Shown in pieces: positions 1-11,564 of a DNA stretch of 59,862 nucleotides (position 1 is the stretch's first letter; each line of letters starts with the position of its first letter). Origin of the DNA: Hypholoma sublateritium FD-334 SS-4 (Eukaryota > Basidiomycota > Agaricomycetes > Agaricales > Strophariaceae); the NCBI GenBank assembly GCA_000827495.1, contig KN817658.1:25081-84942 (forward strand), written 5' to 3'. Position numbers and translations under genes: made by a program. The notes under the pieces were generated by a model. That model searched no databases, was not told where the DNA came from, and saw nothing but the letters and a program-made list of their open reading frames with translations.

Positions 1-235
1 CATTAACGAGAAATCGACTGCACCAAGCCGGGCGAAAACACGACCAACATGCGGACGACTGCGAAGAACAGGGACTGTTAGGATCAGTCCGGTGAATTAA
101 GAGGCTAGCCGCATGTTACACGCTCAAGTCTCTACAGGCTACTCCTAATGCCCCTGTACCGACGCCAAAAGACAAGTCACAAGCCATACCCTTCAACCCG
201 CCTGGTATTCAAGAATCAAGGATAATCACCTCACT

Positions 236-700
236 ATGCTAACCGGGCTAGACCTCACGTTCGACATCCTCGAGGTTTTCCCGTTCACGTCCGAGAGCAA
301 ACGTATGGGCATCGTCGTGCGCGACACTCAGCGGCGAGACCGCATTCCTGAAAAAGGGCGCGGACGTCGTCATGGTGCACATCGTGCAGCGCAACGACTG
401 GCGCGAGGCAGAGACTGCGAGCATGACGCGCAGGGGCCTATGGACACTCGTCACAGCGCGCAGGCGCCTCTCCGCAGCACTGTACGCAGAGTCGAAGAAT
501 GTGTACCACGCGGCGTCGGTGAGCCTCGACGCGCGAATTTGGAACAAGACATCGAGCTTGACACGCTTCCGCCCTCCGCTAGTAGTTACACATACTCCGA
601 CGTCTCATAAATTCCTGTTGGTACTTCTCGGAGCTGTATGCTATTCGCACGTTGGGCATGTTCTCCTCCGCGTGAGCTCTCTTGCCAGCATTTCTCGATA
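236..700 (+). pseudogene. P4-type ATPase (Neo1/ATP9-like flippase) fragment, left arm
   Basis: The translation contains FDILEVFPFTSESKRMGIVV, the conserved nucleotide-binding-domain stretch of Neo1/ATP9-class phospholipid flippases. After a frame change comes a second stretch reading KGADVVM, then IVQRNDWREAE and RRGLWTLV, which continue the same domain. Only this part of the N-domain remains. The family is normally over 1000 residues with ten membrane helices, and no phosphorylation motif or membrane segment is present here. The frame shifts between the first block (frame from 236) and the second (frame from 372). It is therefore a broken relic. The same relic, with different lesions, lies in the right arm on the other strand. 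Confidence 0.8.
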
Positions 701-1340
701 ACTGACACTGACAAGCCTCGAAAATAAAGTTCGCGCATTCTGAATTGGTGCCTGTCTCTATTCATCTCGATGTATGCTATTCTCGTCATCATAACGCTGT
801 CGTTTAGCTTCTTGCAGCTCAGGCTCGCGCACGCTTCTGGGGCCCCGGATCCTTCTTGTGTAATGTCTTGTTTTATGCACACGACAATCATTGTCTACGA
901 CCGATCTTATCACCCACCTTCTAGCGACGCTCGCTTGCCCAGATCATGGTACGAGCCTACTTGCGCACTGTACAAACATAGAAATTCATTGATGTGCCAT
1001 TTTCAGGGTATTTATCAGCTAGTGACCATCGTCCAGAGACACTCGTCCTTTCCACCGCCACCGTCGTCCGGCTCAGGTGATGGTAGTAGGTACTGCCGAC
1101 ATACAGTTTTTTTCTGCTATTCCGCCGTATGCTTCCTCCTCCTTGTGTATTCGTATATCCTGCCTATTTGCAGTCTGTCATTTGCGTTTAAAGTAAGAGC
1201 CCAAAATTGAAACAGCTCTATTGTCACCTGGTGATTGAACTATGCACGTAGCCCAGTGGATTTCTTCATTGTCGAGTCATGCATTCTGTAAATTGGTATT
1301 TTAGCAAGACCAGTAAACTTGTGGTTTATAGATTGGCGCG

Positions 1341-1432
1341 ATATCTGAATTCGGCAAATCAAGAAAATTTGCCCAGTTTGCCGAATTCACCGGATTCGCC
1401 AAATTCGCCAAATTGGTGGATTCGGTGAAATC
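1341..1432. repeat. degenerate GAATTCGGC-type minisatellite, left arm
   Basis: Short units around GAATTCGGCAAA / GAATTCGCCAAA are repeated imperfectly in both orientations. Similar sequence is found at ~46110-46205 and ~57768-57812. The last of these is the inverted-repeat partner. I see no gene here. Confidence 0.6.
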
Positions 1433-1509
1433 ATTTAAGTACTTGCACGGCTGACGCTGCTCACGCAGGGTGTGTGGGATCAAACGAGGAGAAACGGGGC
1501 TATATTGCA

Positions 1510-1870
1510 CCGCTTGCGTTTGATCTGTTCGTCACGATGGGGAAAGAGGCGCGGACGGGGCGCTCACCGTGATGGTGTGCAGCGCTGTTGTACTCATTTC
1601 CCCATTGATATTCGAAGTGAAACTCCATGCATGTGTGCGGTTCGTGAAGGCCGCCTCCTCGCGCCGCCGACGCATATCTGTATGATCTCAAGATGCGGCT
1701 TGGGGCACACAATCGAGGGCCTGCTGGATCTGGGGACCAGCGAAATCACCAGTGATCAGAGTTAAGCGAATGGCTTGTTGAAGAGGCGTACTATCACTTA
1801 GTACTTAGCACCGATGATAAATCATTGAATTTCAATGTTACAGAACTCGTGAATTGCGCGATTGCATCCA
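1510..1870. other. no gene recognised
   Basis: Between the inverted-repeat arm and the decayed coiled-coil locus only short random frames occur. I see no domain, promoter or RNA gene. Confidence 0.4.
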
Positions 1871-1872
1871 AG

Positions 1873-3360
1873 TTAGCCTGCCTCTTGATCGACGGCTGTC
1901 AGGATGAGACAAGAGAGACTCGCCGACGTGTAGAAGCAAGTCCAGAGTCCAGAGTTAGAAGAACGCCGTCGCGGATATCGCCCCAGGCGACAACGTATCA
2001 GAGATGTGCTCATCGTGGTCCGCCATTGCCTAAGTAGACAAGTGGACGGAGTAGCGGCCATGTATATGGCGGCCGAAATTCCGCAACCATTGCTTGTCGC
2101 CTCGTATGTCAAATTTCGCAACGTTGAATATTTTCGAATAGGCAGCGAGTGATTGGAAAGCGATGGGAATCGTGCGCGCCGTGGTGTCGAGGGCTGTGTG
2201 TATACAGGTGAAATCTTCTTCTGTATTCTAGCGTATTGGCCCTCAAACTGATAGTAAGTTTTCACTGCAGTCGTCTTGGCTATCTCAGCCTCGCCGAGCT
2301 GGTCCTTAAACATGGCTATGTTTGTTTCGTATTCGCGTCGAAGTTCAGCGAGGAATCGGTGCCTTTGTCATTGGCCAACTTGTCAAGTTCGTTTTCGAGG
2401 GTCGCTTTGTAGTTCTCCAAGGACGCAGTAAGCGCAGTGAGTCTCCTTCCCTTGTAATTTCCTTCTCGTAGCGGAATCGGCAGCATGTCCCCGTTTTTCT
2501 ACTTCAAATTTCCCATTGAGGATGTGAATATCAACTGTAAGTTTGATGACCTCCATTCTTACCTTTTCAGTTCAACCTTCAGGCCATCAAGCTAGGGGGA
2601 AAGAGCAACGCGTCTGCAGCTATGACTTGGCCCTGCGAGTCTCTACCTCGACTTGTTCAGACTTGTTTCGGGCCATTTTCTGGTAGGCGCGTTGGAGTCG
2701 GGTATTAGCATGAGATTTCGCTGATGTGCTCCCCTTCTTGTTGTCGCTGTTCACTTTCTCGATGTTGTTTGTGTCCCATATAGAACCTCGATTTCCTGTG
2801 CTTTTCCGAGTCCTGAGGCAAGATTTTCTCCGCAAGTAGCATGCCCAGTTCCAGATCCACAATATATTCGGGTGCCTGATCAAAGGGAGACCTAGCGAAG
2901 GTTTTCCATCTCCGCCCCCGTACATCCGTGACGCCGCCTGTAATCAAGAGAATATATCAAACAAAAGCGCATCACTATGCCCCTCGAGGTCCACAAGTAC
3001 GTCGGCCTTGAAGATCCTCCCGACTTGCAAGTTCTTTTGTAAAGTTCCAGAATGACGACCGAGTGGCGACGGGCTTCACGTCCATTCATATATCCTTTCA
3101 GTGGCCGCTCGGGTGTAAGGAAGACACCCATTTTTGACACCGGTTTCTGTTCCAAAGTGTGCAGCGTTCGTAGTAATGCTCCGATTGGTATATTCTGCGA
3201 AAAGGCTGGCGATATAGTATTCACTCGACGCGGCAAGCACGCGCGAGTCAGTCTGTCCTCCAACGAGTCCTTGTTCTTTTCGATCTATAGCTCGGCACGA
3301 TATCAGAATCGCCCAGCATAATGCTACGCAAACGAAGCCTTCTTCTTGACATTTCATTGA
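1873..3360 (-). pseudogene. decayed coiled-coil protein gene
   Basis: Several minus-strand frames have heptad-like, charged composition: ELRREYETNIAMFKDQLGEA at ~2290-2340, a stretch reading LENYKATLENELDKLANDK at ~2380-2440, and IEKVNSDNKKGS at ~2720-2770. They lie in different frames separated by stops, and no set of introns I tried joins them cleanly. I read this as the remains of one long coiled-coil gene. A cytoskeletal or filament-like relative is possible, but no family signature is secure. It could instead be a poorly resolved intron-rich gene. Confidence 0.35.
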
Positions 3361-3449
3361 GCTTCTGTATAAACATGCATGATGCGCTCTTCGTCGAGAC
3401 AGATGAGAATTGCATTCGTGTCCGTTTGAGTCGAAATTGCTTCAAAGAG

Positions 3450-4830
3450 GGTCAACCGAGAGCCAGGTAGATAGGTTCAAGTTCAGTAAGGGTACCCAGA
3501 ACGTCAAGTGTAAACTCGGCAATTAGGTGTCCAAGATGGCCGACACGTTCCGTCTGTGAAGTGTTGGGCACCAGAGACCGCATCGACATCACAACGACAT
3601 TTTCCAGTGAGTAGGATAAAAGTCATCATGCGAGCTACTCTGATGGATCAAAACCAACAAGAACCAGAGGGGCATTCGGTTCATTGGCCAAACGAAGCAA
3701 GCAGATAGATATTGGATGCGTACCTTTAAATAAAGAGTTCCATCCTTCTTATATTTATCATCGACACCATCAGCCTTGCGTTCAGTTTTGTTCTCATATT
3801 CATAATCTTCATTTTAGCCGTCGAGAAGTCAAGTATACGAATGAAAAATTAGGTTATGGTCAGGAAGATATGATTGCTATACGTACTTTTCAGACCTCTG
3901 CCCAGTTATCAGCTGATAGAAACCATTGAATACTGGTGCCACCTGGTTTCGATGGCTAATGCAGCTCTTCTAGGTCTCCCGCAAATGCCAATTAATGAGA
4001 CGGCGTTGTAACGATGTTGTCCCTCTTTCTCGCGCCTAATTCTCTTGGGGTGGTGTGATTTTCATGCCCGTCTCTCATTTTGTTGTTGTCCCAAGCACGT
4101 TCCACACGCTCGCACATACAGAACCGGAACTACATTGGAACTACATCCCAGTCGTAGATTGTGTAGCGACAAAGCTCGCTTTATCCAGAATGTATGGTCA
4201 GCGATTCCTTATGTTTAATCGAGCCTGGCCGAATTCACTTTTCGATTGGCTGCAACCCGAAAGATTTCGATGGATACCATGTCGTGGATGAGCTCGCAGA
4301 CAACTTGGAACCGATGAGATGAGTTAATCAGTAATAAACATACCCAGTTAGAATCGCAGGTATGCTTCATGAAAGGGGCAAGAGAATGGGGTATTCACTT
4401 CAAATAGGTGGTACGAGTCCGAGTGAGTAATTTGGTATCAAGTCAATGGGCCTGCCAGAAGTACTTCGAAGTTCGAGAGCTATGTATGATCAAATACATT
4501 CACGTGACGCAAATTATGGGATTTCGACTAAATTATTCCTCGTCAATTCCTGATTCCAACTTCCAACTCTCGTATAGCATGATTGCCCAACCCTGTGGAT
4601 CCTACTGCGCATTTCATCAGCCCCGGCCTTCCCTCCGGCCCTTCCCTCCGGCCCTTACCGTTTAACGTCATCACATTTTCAAAAGCGATGTTCCAGGTTG
4701 GGTGTATTGAGTAAGTCGGGGATGATCTCTGGATAAAGGCATCATTTGGCGTGTTTTAACCCTTCTGTATCTTTCAGCGATCCTACAGTGACAATAGGTA
4801 AGCCAGTAAAAACAACTAGCTGTCGCAGCG
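3450..4830. other. intergenic, no gene supported
   Basis: Only short frames occur. A small tandem duplication of CCTTCCCTCCGG lies at ~4619-4663, just before the 3' side of the large acidic gene. Nothing else stands out. Confidence 0.4.
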
Positions 4831-4833
4831 AAC

Positions 4834-7800
4834 TTACCGTAAGAGTTCGACGGGAATAAGAAATTTAAATGCGGGCCTCATATCAAGTTTCCTTTTTTCT
4901 TCGTCTGTCAAGCCGGATAGGTATTGAGTATTGTAGAGATTACTCGGTAACCCAGCTGGGGCGGGGAGGGTATCTGGACGAGTGGATGCTGTGCGGGGAT
5001 CTGGAAAACGACCGTTTGTCGGCCGTCCATCGGGGCGAAAGCGTGTGGACATATACAGAGCATCGCAGATGTCGAAAAGGTCGTCCCCATCTTTCGAGCG
5101 CCAATCGCATTTGGTGTTGATTAAGTAGGCCTTGCCGTCTACGTAATCCATCTCGTCCCCACTCATAGCGTCGACGGGTATGTGCCCAAGCTCGTCGATG
5201 ATCTCAGCTACTCCAGGAATATGAGCATATTCCTTGAAAGAACCATTACGCCTTCCAAGTTTCTAAAAAGATGTTACGCACTGGCGATTCAATGATACGA
5301 AAGGGGCTTACATATGACCTGCGATTATAGCCAGCCCGTTGTTTTGCTTGATCACGTCCGGACACCTTGGCTGCTTCATCGGCGGATGTCATTAGCACCT
5401 GTTTCTTGTACGTTCTTTGAAGGGCTAACAAATAAGTGTTGAAGGCCTCCTGAATCACGCGTCGATCGGTGCAGGGTGATACTTTTCGGGATATAAACTC
5501 CGAGACGAATAACTCTGCAGCTTTCTTATTCCACGAAGACGCTATCCCGTTGCGGTCGAGGTCGAGCACAAGATCTTCGATCCGCGGGCCAACAGTGGAG
5601 CCATTGCCTTTTTCGAACAGGAGAACTTCTTGGGCAGAGGGAACGCGAAGATTTCCAGTAGACAGCTTCAGCAACTCCTTTGCTAATCTATGAATGTCTT
5701 CCTACAAAAAGGCCTTGCGTCAACATAGCGTAATAGAAACAAAATGAAAAAAACCGACGCACTTGTAAAACAATTCTGTCTTTTGTCCGATGCTGAACAG
5801 TATGCTTAATTCTGGACGGTGACGAGACTCCGCCGCGGCGAGCTCTGCCTATGTTTTCGTTGACAGGAGATCTAGGGATCTGAGAGTTTCCACCTTCAAT
5901 GGCAGCATTTACATTCGATTGTAATTCGGCAACCATGTCTATAATGAATACAGCAGTGGAATTCGTGCAGGGAACGTTCTAAGATAATGTCAGCCACTGA
6001 AGTCCAGTCTGCGTCGTTGATGACATGTGCGCACCGGATTAGAGACAAGGTCTTTGTATTTACGGACCTACAATATGGTTAGCCATCTTGCACCAGACAT
6101 AGGTTAATCTGACTGACCACATCATCATCCTCAGGAATATCAACCTCTCCTTGACTATGAGTACCGTCGCCAGTTTCATTTATTGGATCGGCCATTATGA
6201 TATCAGTATTGATCTCATCGACGACAGCATTCACCTGGCCTGTCGTACTGTTGTCCAACGGCACCCCGACGTCTAGAGCATCAGCGGGTTGCTGAAAACG
6301 TTCTAATGCTTTCCTGGAACTTGATTTTCTCTGATTGCGCTCTGCTTGAGACCTACTTTGACGCGGAGTGCGCTGAGCGAAAGGCGTCAAAGGCGCAACG
6401 TGAGGGGGAGGGGGCTGAGGAAAGGGAGGCTGAAGTAATTGAGAATGAGCGATACCTGGTATCGTTGTTGAAACCTGAGATGCCTGATGTACGCTCTCCG
6501 AATTTGGAGCTACCGTTTTTGGTTGGTGTTGATGTGAGTCTGACGCTGCCGGTATGTCTGGCGATACATGATCCTGTGGTGCAACTGGTAATTTGGGAGG
6601 CGATTGATTCCCAAGTTGTGTTGAGTGATTAGGATGCGTAGGAGCCTCTGCAGCAGGAACGGAGTGAACTTGCGGTCTTGTTGTGTGTGAACTGGGAGCG
6701 GACGGCGCAGGCGGCATGGCGGGAAAGAAGGAAATCCTCTGAGGAACTTCCGACCCGACGACAAAGGGTTCGAACGGAGGTCTCACAGTTTTGGGACGAG
6801 GTGCGCTCCCAGTTGATGGGGAAAGAGCAGAAAGGGGCACCTCTTCGTCGGCCTTGACCTCTTCCCTGATGGCCTTGTCTTTGGACGATGCGCTCGGCTT
6901 TTTATTGTCGACGAAAGACGGTTCACAAGCGGTTTTCGTCGTGTTTTCGTCAATTAAAATTATACCAGTTGCTGTGCCGCCGTCCACCTCCGTGTCGACA
7001 TCTTCCCAGTCTTCATCATCCACATCATCAGCATTGGGCAAAGACGCTGTATAGGCTGCTTCCGTCGTGTCTTCGTCGCATGGCAATGTTCCAGCCGTCG
7101 GTCCGCCGTTCACAACCGCGTAGTCATGGACGCCGTCCCTACCCTCCTCGTCTTTCTGGTCCGTATCATCAGTGCTGAGCAAAGACGCTTTACAGGCTGC
7201 TTCCGTCGTGTATTCGTCGCGTAAGATTACGTCAGCCGTCGGCGCAGCGTTCACATGAGTGTCGTCATCGACGACTTCGCATTCCTGGCCATCTTCCTGG
7301 TCCGCATCGTATACCAAGTGAGGTGACGAGTCAGCAAGCGGCGCTTCCTCTTCTTTCAGAAGCATATCGACTTCGGAATCATCCGCGTCCATCGTGTCTT
7401 GTTCGCAAAAAAACATGTCGTCGTCGATATCTTCCCAGTTTTCTTCCTCGTCCACTTCGCTAGCAATAGAAATCGGGGCCAAAACCTCGATGGTGGGTAA
7501 CAGGTCCGAAGATGTGGCGATGCCCGCTTCATTCTCGCGGCCGGCCTTGTTGTCGTCCTCGCTACACAACACAATCGGACTCGCCGTCGAATTTTCCGTG
7601 GTAGAGTTGTCAACGTCGTCGTCGATCCAATCCTCCTTTTCTGAATGCAGTTCGATGGAAAGGCAAGATGAAGGGCCTTCTATTCCCGCAGCCATGCCAG
7701 AGTTTCCTGGTAAAGCAACGCTGCCGTCGGTGTTGTGGTCGACTGAATCATCCATAATTTGTGAATCGAGTTCAAGTTCAACGACTTGAAGTCCGGCGCT

Positions 7801-8844
7801 TGCGCTTTCTGCGTTGGAATGGCGGGGCGAACAGTTCATTCTCTGGCCTCTATCGGGATCTCCTGATAACATAGCGCCGGCGTTGCCCCAACTGCCCTGC
7901 AGTTTAGTACCTTCACATGCGCCTTCTGTGTTAGCGGAAGAGGGTGGAAGTTCTACGGTCTGCGTCATGACGGGATTTCTTGCTGAGGTCTCGCCATCGG
8001 CGGCGTTGTTGTCAACGTGATCGTCCGCATCCTCGTTTTCTAAGTCGAGTTCGACGACTTGCATTGCGGCGGGTGCACTGTCTATTTCAGCAGGGCGGAG
8101 TGAAGGTTCTACGACGTCAAGCCTTTCAACTGAAGTGGGATTTCCTGGTAAGGCTATTAGTTTTTATATTGGTGAACAGCAAAAGACTCAGAGCTACACA
8201 CCCGCTGAATCTCCTACATTGGCCGTAGTCGAATCTTGCAAGTTGTTTTGAACTAACAGCGCCAAGATGGCGTCTGACGAAAGCACTGTGCGTTTGCGAG
8301 CATTGTCCTGTTGCATCAACCCAAACCGTCGCCGCTGAGTAGATCCAAAGCGTCCACCAAGTGGTGGAAGAGAGGGAGACATGGCTTTCGAAGTATCTGC
8401 TTTGAAACGCTTGGCGTCTGGGCGGGGCGTCGGCACCGGTGCACGTATGATGTGAGGTGGAAGTGGACCTTGGATAGGCGGAGGACTGGGGCTACGACCT
8501 CGTTTGTTCTTGAGCGTGGTATACACTCTAACATGTTTGCTTGGATCAAAAGACTCAGGTGAGTGGCTTCGTTTACTGCCTATCGAGGGCGTAGTTGATT
8601 GAACGACTTGATCAGCTCTAGGCCTTGTATTATGTGTATCTGTCGCGACAGAATGGGTGACTGCAGTAGGAACAGTATCGACATTGCCTGAAGCCACTCT
8701 AACGGTACAGAGAGCCGGCTGACCGTCGCTAGAGTTTCCACTGGGTATGACATCCTGAGTTTGAGGTCCTGCCTCACGTACCACGGCTGTGGCCATAGAA
8801 TGGTGGGCCATAGGAGGGGCGGCGTCGGCGTTACCTGAAGTCAC
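4834..8844 (-). CDS. large acidic repeat protein of a recurrent Agaricomycete family (multi-exon)
   Basis: Minus-strand exons run roughly 8844-8199, 8150-6110, 5940-5760, 5700-5310 and 5260-4834. The N-terminal exon is Ser/Pro/Thr-rich and has no in-frame ATG at its edge, so a first exon lies upstream near 8850-8910. The central 661-codon frame is strongly acidic and carries imperfect internal repeats, including a VVELDLENEDADDHVDNN-like unit and a DENTTEAAC..DDVDDEDWEDV-like unit. Downstream exons contain a more ordered part (AQEVLLFEKGNG, RRVIQEAFNTYLLALQRTYK) and end with DLFDICDALYMSTRFRPDGR ... APAGLPSNLYN. From memory, that last pattern recurs in many unnamed Agaricomycete proteins, some near transposons. 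The function is unknown. The exact 3' end was not resolved and may lie near 4750. Confidence 0.6.
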
Positions 8845-8849
8845 TATCT

Positions 8850-9243
8850 CTAATGTTACGCAGGACAGACCGCGGACAGAAGATGAAGCTCACCATAACG
8901 AGAAAGCTTGCCCGCAAACTTTCGTGAACCAGGGATATTTGACATCTTAATTGTAGAATGTGAGAGTAAAATTGTGGGCCAGGGAGTACGTGGGCGAGGG
9001 GAGGGAAATGGACTTCAGCAATGCATTATCAGTTTATGTGATCGTATTGAAGTGGCAAGTATAGAGGAAAGACAAAGACGCTCTTTTTTCTAACTCCCTA
9101 GGACCCCTTTGTGTGCATCAGTGCTAGAACAAATGGCCAGTGCGAACAGGTGCCACTCACCTAGGAGGCATAAAATGTCCAAGACGGTCACCAAGCATTA
9201 AACTAAACCCCTCATCATCCAGTCGCCACCTCATCATATAAAT
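8850..9243. other. probable shared upstream region
   Basis: This interval probably holds the first exon or promoter of the minus-strand acidic gene and the promoter of the plus-strand small gene starting at 9244. ATATAAAT ends only a few bases before that ATG, so it is too close to act as its TATA box. No further gene is seen. Confidence 0.3.
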
Positions 9244-9644
9244 ATGCCTGACGCTCAACGCTTGGACACAGAGATGATAGAATTGGATTCCAATGGAAGA
9301 CGAGCGTCCCAGAACATTGAGACGGACAACGCGACGTTGCAGTGGACACGGTCAGAGGTACGCGACTATGATATTCCCATGGTCACGCTGGTTTATAATT
9401 ATACGCCTTTTATTCGTTTACTTAAGCAATCAAGCTGGGCGAGACGCTACGAAGAGCTGGAGCAGTGGGTTGAGCTTGGTCAGTATCACGTTCAGACTCT
9501 GCGGCGGAAAGTCCAGAATCTCGAGAAAGTATGTCAATTGTTTTACCTGACTGAAATTACATCTTACCCTCCGTACTGGAGAAAAACGCAGAGCTTCAGG
9601 AAGAAAACACGCGCCTTCGACAGACATTGCGACGTGGACAGTGA
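9244..9644 (+). CDS. small leucine-zipper-like protein, 115 aa, two exons
   Basis: Exon 1 is 9244-9528 and exon 2 is 9582-9644. The intron is GTATGT...GAG-type with phase 0, and the joined frame ends in TGA. The N-terminal half is polar. A hydrophobic patch near residues 40-60 (MVTLVYNYTPFIRLL) precedes a heptad-rich C-terminus (YEELEQWVELGQYHVQTLRR, then KNAELQEENTRLRQTL), which looks like a leucine zipper. The splice is supported because the second exon continues the heptad pattern, while reading through the intron does not. There is no basic DNA-binding region clear enough to call bZIP. The function is unknown; dimerisation through the C-terminus is likely. Confidence 0.6.
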
Positions 9645-9920
9645 ATCTTGGAAATAAGGTGCGCACCACTCTCCAAGTCTGGCCTATCTTTATATAATGT
9701 TAGCAGTGTCCAGATCACTTCTAGTGAACGTTTATTACATGCCGCCTTATCACATAGGATAGATATCAAATTGTAATAACATTTGGATTTCGAGCGCGTT
9801 AATTTCAGCAATAAAATATGATACAACGTGGTATAGATATGTAGATACATGCACAAATATGCATGAATAGAGCAAAAAACAGAGCAAGTGTGAGGTCCGA
9901 CAGGAAAACATGCATTGCAC

Positions 9921-11564
9921 CTAGATTGACTCAGAGTGTGATGAAGTTTGCGATCTTACAGTTATTGCAACTGCTGTTATTTGGACATCAGTTAATTCAA
10001 CTCCAGGCTGGCTGAAGTCGTCGAAGTCGTTAAATTCATCGACTATATCTGCTCTAAAAACTGGGGCATCTTGACTAGTTTGCACTCGAATATGCAGCAC
10101 AACACGGCTTGTGAGCATTGAGTGCATGCATCGTTCCATTCTAAAATTAGTAAGAATTAAGGGATGTCGGCGGACATTTGATTATCTCGATGCTTACGTT
10201 GTTAAAAGTTGCGCATATTGAGGCTGTACAACTTTTTCAGACCCGGTATCACAACGACCCGATTGTAACAATCCTATTGCACTTACGGGAAAAAGCTTGA
10301 TGACAATAATGTTCATGGTCGAAAAAACTAAACAAGTTTTAGTCGCGCATACAACCAGGCCCATGCACTTCAAGGCTTACAAAGTAGAACAAGATAGTAT
10401 AAGGCGCCTAATATGAGCCAATTTTAGGTGGCAATCTGAACGATGAATAATCCGGGCATACCATCGCGAAATAGCACTGTAAGAAGGGCGCTGTTTCCGC
10501 CAATTGAATCTACAGAAATGTCAGTTTTCCAAAGAACAGCGGTAGATAGGAAAAAGAATAGGAGACTTACACGCCCTGAACCCAGGAACTGCCATAAGCC
10601 CTAGAACCACTTCATAATTTTTTTAAAAAAAATCATTGAATGGGAAAGGTGCATCTTACAGGCATCCCACACTAAAACAATTGCCCAGCACCCAGTCAAG
10701 ATATGATTTCCACGAATGACAAGACATCCAACAAATTGTGTATTTGACAGAGTATCGACTATTCAAAGAATCAGCACCAAGTGTAGGCCGGGGTACAGCA
10801 CTCACACTGCAGAGACCGCAGGAATATCGCGAGGAATACGAATTCTGGTAAGAAAAAGACAGCGAAGAGTGCGCACAGAATAATCGCTAGTCGTGTGCCT
10901 TGATTCCAGACTGCCCAAGCTCGGAGAGTCAATATCACTATTTGGTGCCGCTGGTCAGCTCAAGTGCCATGTTTAAAGTTCCACTCATTTCCGGAATCTT
11001 ACTCTCGGAAAACGTTATTCCTATAAGAATTAGGCCTATTTGATAAGTATTAGCGTATTTGTCACCACAAATATGCGAAAGCACGAACATCCACTCGCAA
11101 TGTACAGATTTCGACATTGAAAGTCAACGAGTGACACGGAAAGTTGGTCTGGGGAATAGAGTCGCAATGAGGATAACGAGAATACGTAAGCATATACTGA
11201 TATCAACTCACGATATAAGACAAGCCCCACGGTGTCGAAGAAAGGTAAGTAACGCTGTATCAAATAGATAATCTTCAAAGCATTCCATTTCCTATGCCAG
11301 ACAAGGTCGATTTCCAATGGAAGCGTCAGGATGAAATCCCAGATGAAGAGCGTGGAAGCCGCCACTAGTGAGTTCGTGTATGATGAATACAGGAGTCACA
11401 TACAGGCTAAGGGAGTCTCACCATCAAAGCGCTAGAGATGCGCGAATTGAGCGTCAAAATCTACGATAATCACGGCAGAGACTTACCGTCGCCAGTTGCA
11501 TCGCCCGCACCGATGCTATGACCATGGCATCAGAGACCATTTCACCACCAGGCTGCAACTTCAT
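9921..11564 (-). CDS. DUF6533-type multi-pass membrane protein
   Basis: Start ATG at 11564; exon 1 is 11564-11487, a 10-base micro-exon lies at 11431-11422, and exon 3 runs 11364-11212. The joined translation reads RFDVAASTLFIWDFILTLPL followed by RKWNALKIIYLIQRYLPF, the pattern of the fungal DUF6533 domain (first helices of a seven-helix, receptor-like membrane family expanded in Agaricomycetes). Further exons give ILTLRAWAVWNQGTRLAIIL and a helix at ~10880-10800. The tail exon (10139-9921) has SMLTSRVVLHIRVQ, also typical of the family's C-terminus. The ligand and role of the family are unknown. Exons between ~11200 and 10150 are only partly resolved. Confidence 0.68.

Larger units (their letters stand above)
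1..1505. repeat. left arm of window-scale inverted repeat
   Basis: This block is an inverted copy of ~57727-59862. Seen directly: bases 1-92 equal the reverse complement of the last 92 bases. Out to ~232 only a few substitutions and two small indels separate the arms. Further in, matching blocks continue (flippase piece at ~240-560, a block at ~600-860, a block at ~1210-1505) but are interrupted by arm-specific insertions or deletions. About 600 bp present in the right arm is missing here at ~233. The inner boundary is near 1505, where a shared block containing GAGGAGAAACGGGGCT ends. The arms have diverged by indels, so this is not a simple fold-back assembly copy. Confidence 0.9.

Noticed and set aside
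6791..7789. plus-strand Ser-rich frames
   Set aside because: Shadows of the acidic repeat gene; Ser-rich text is what Asp/Glu codon runs give in reverse.
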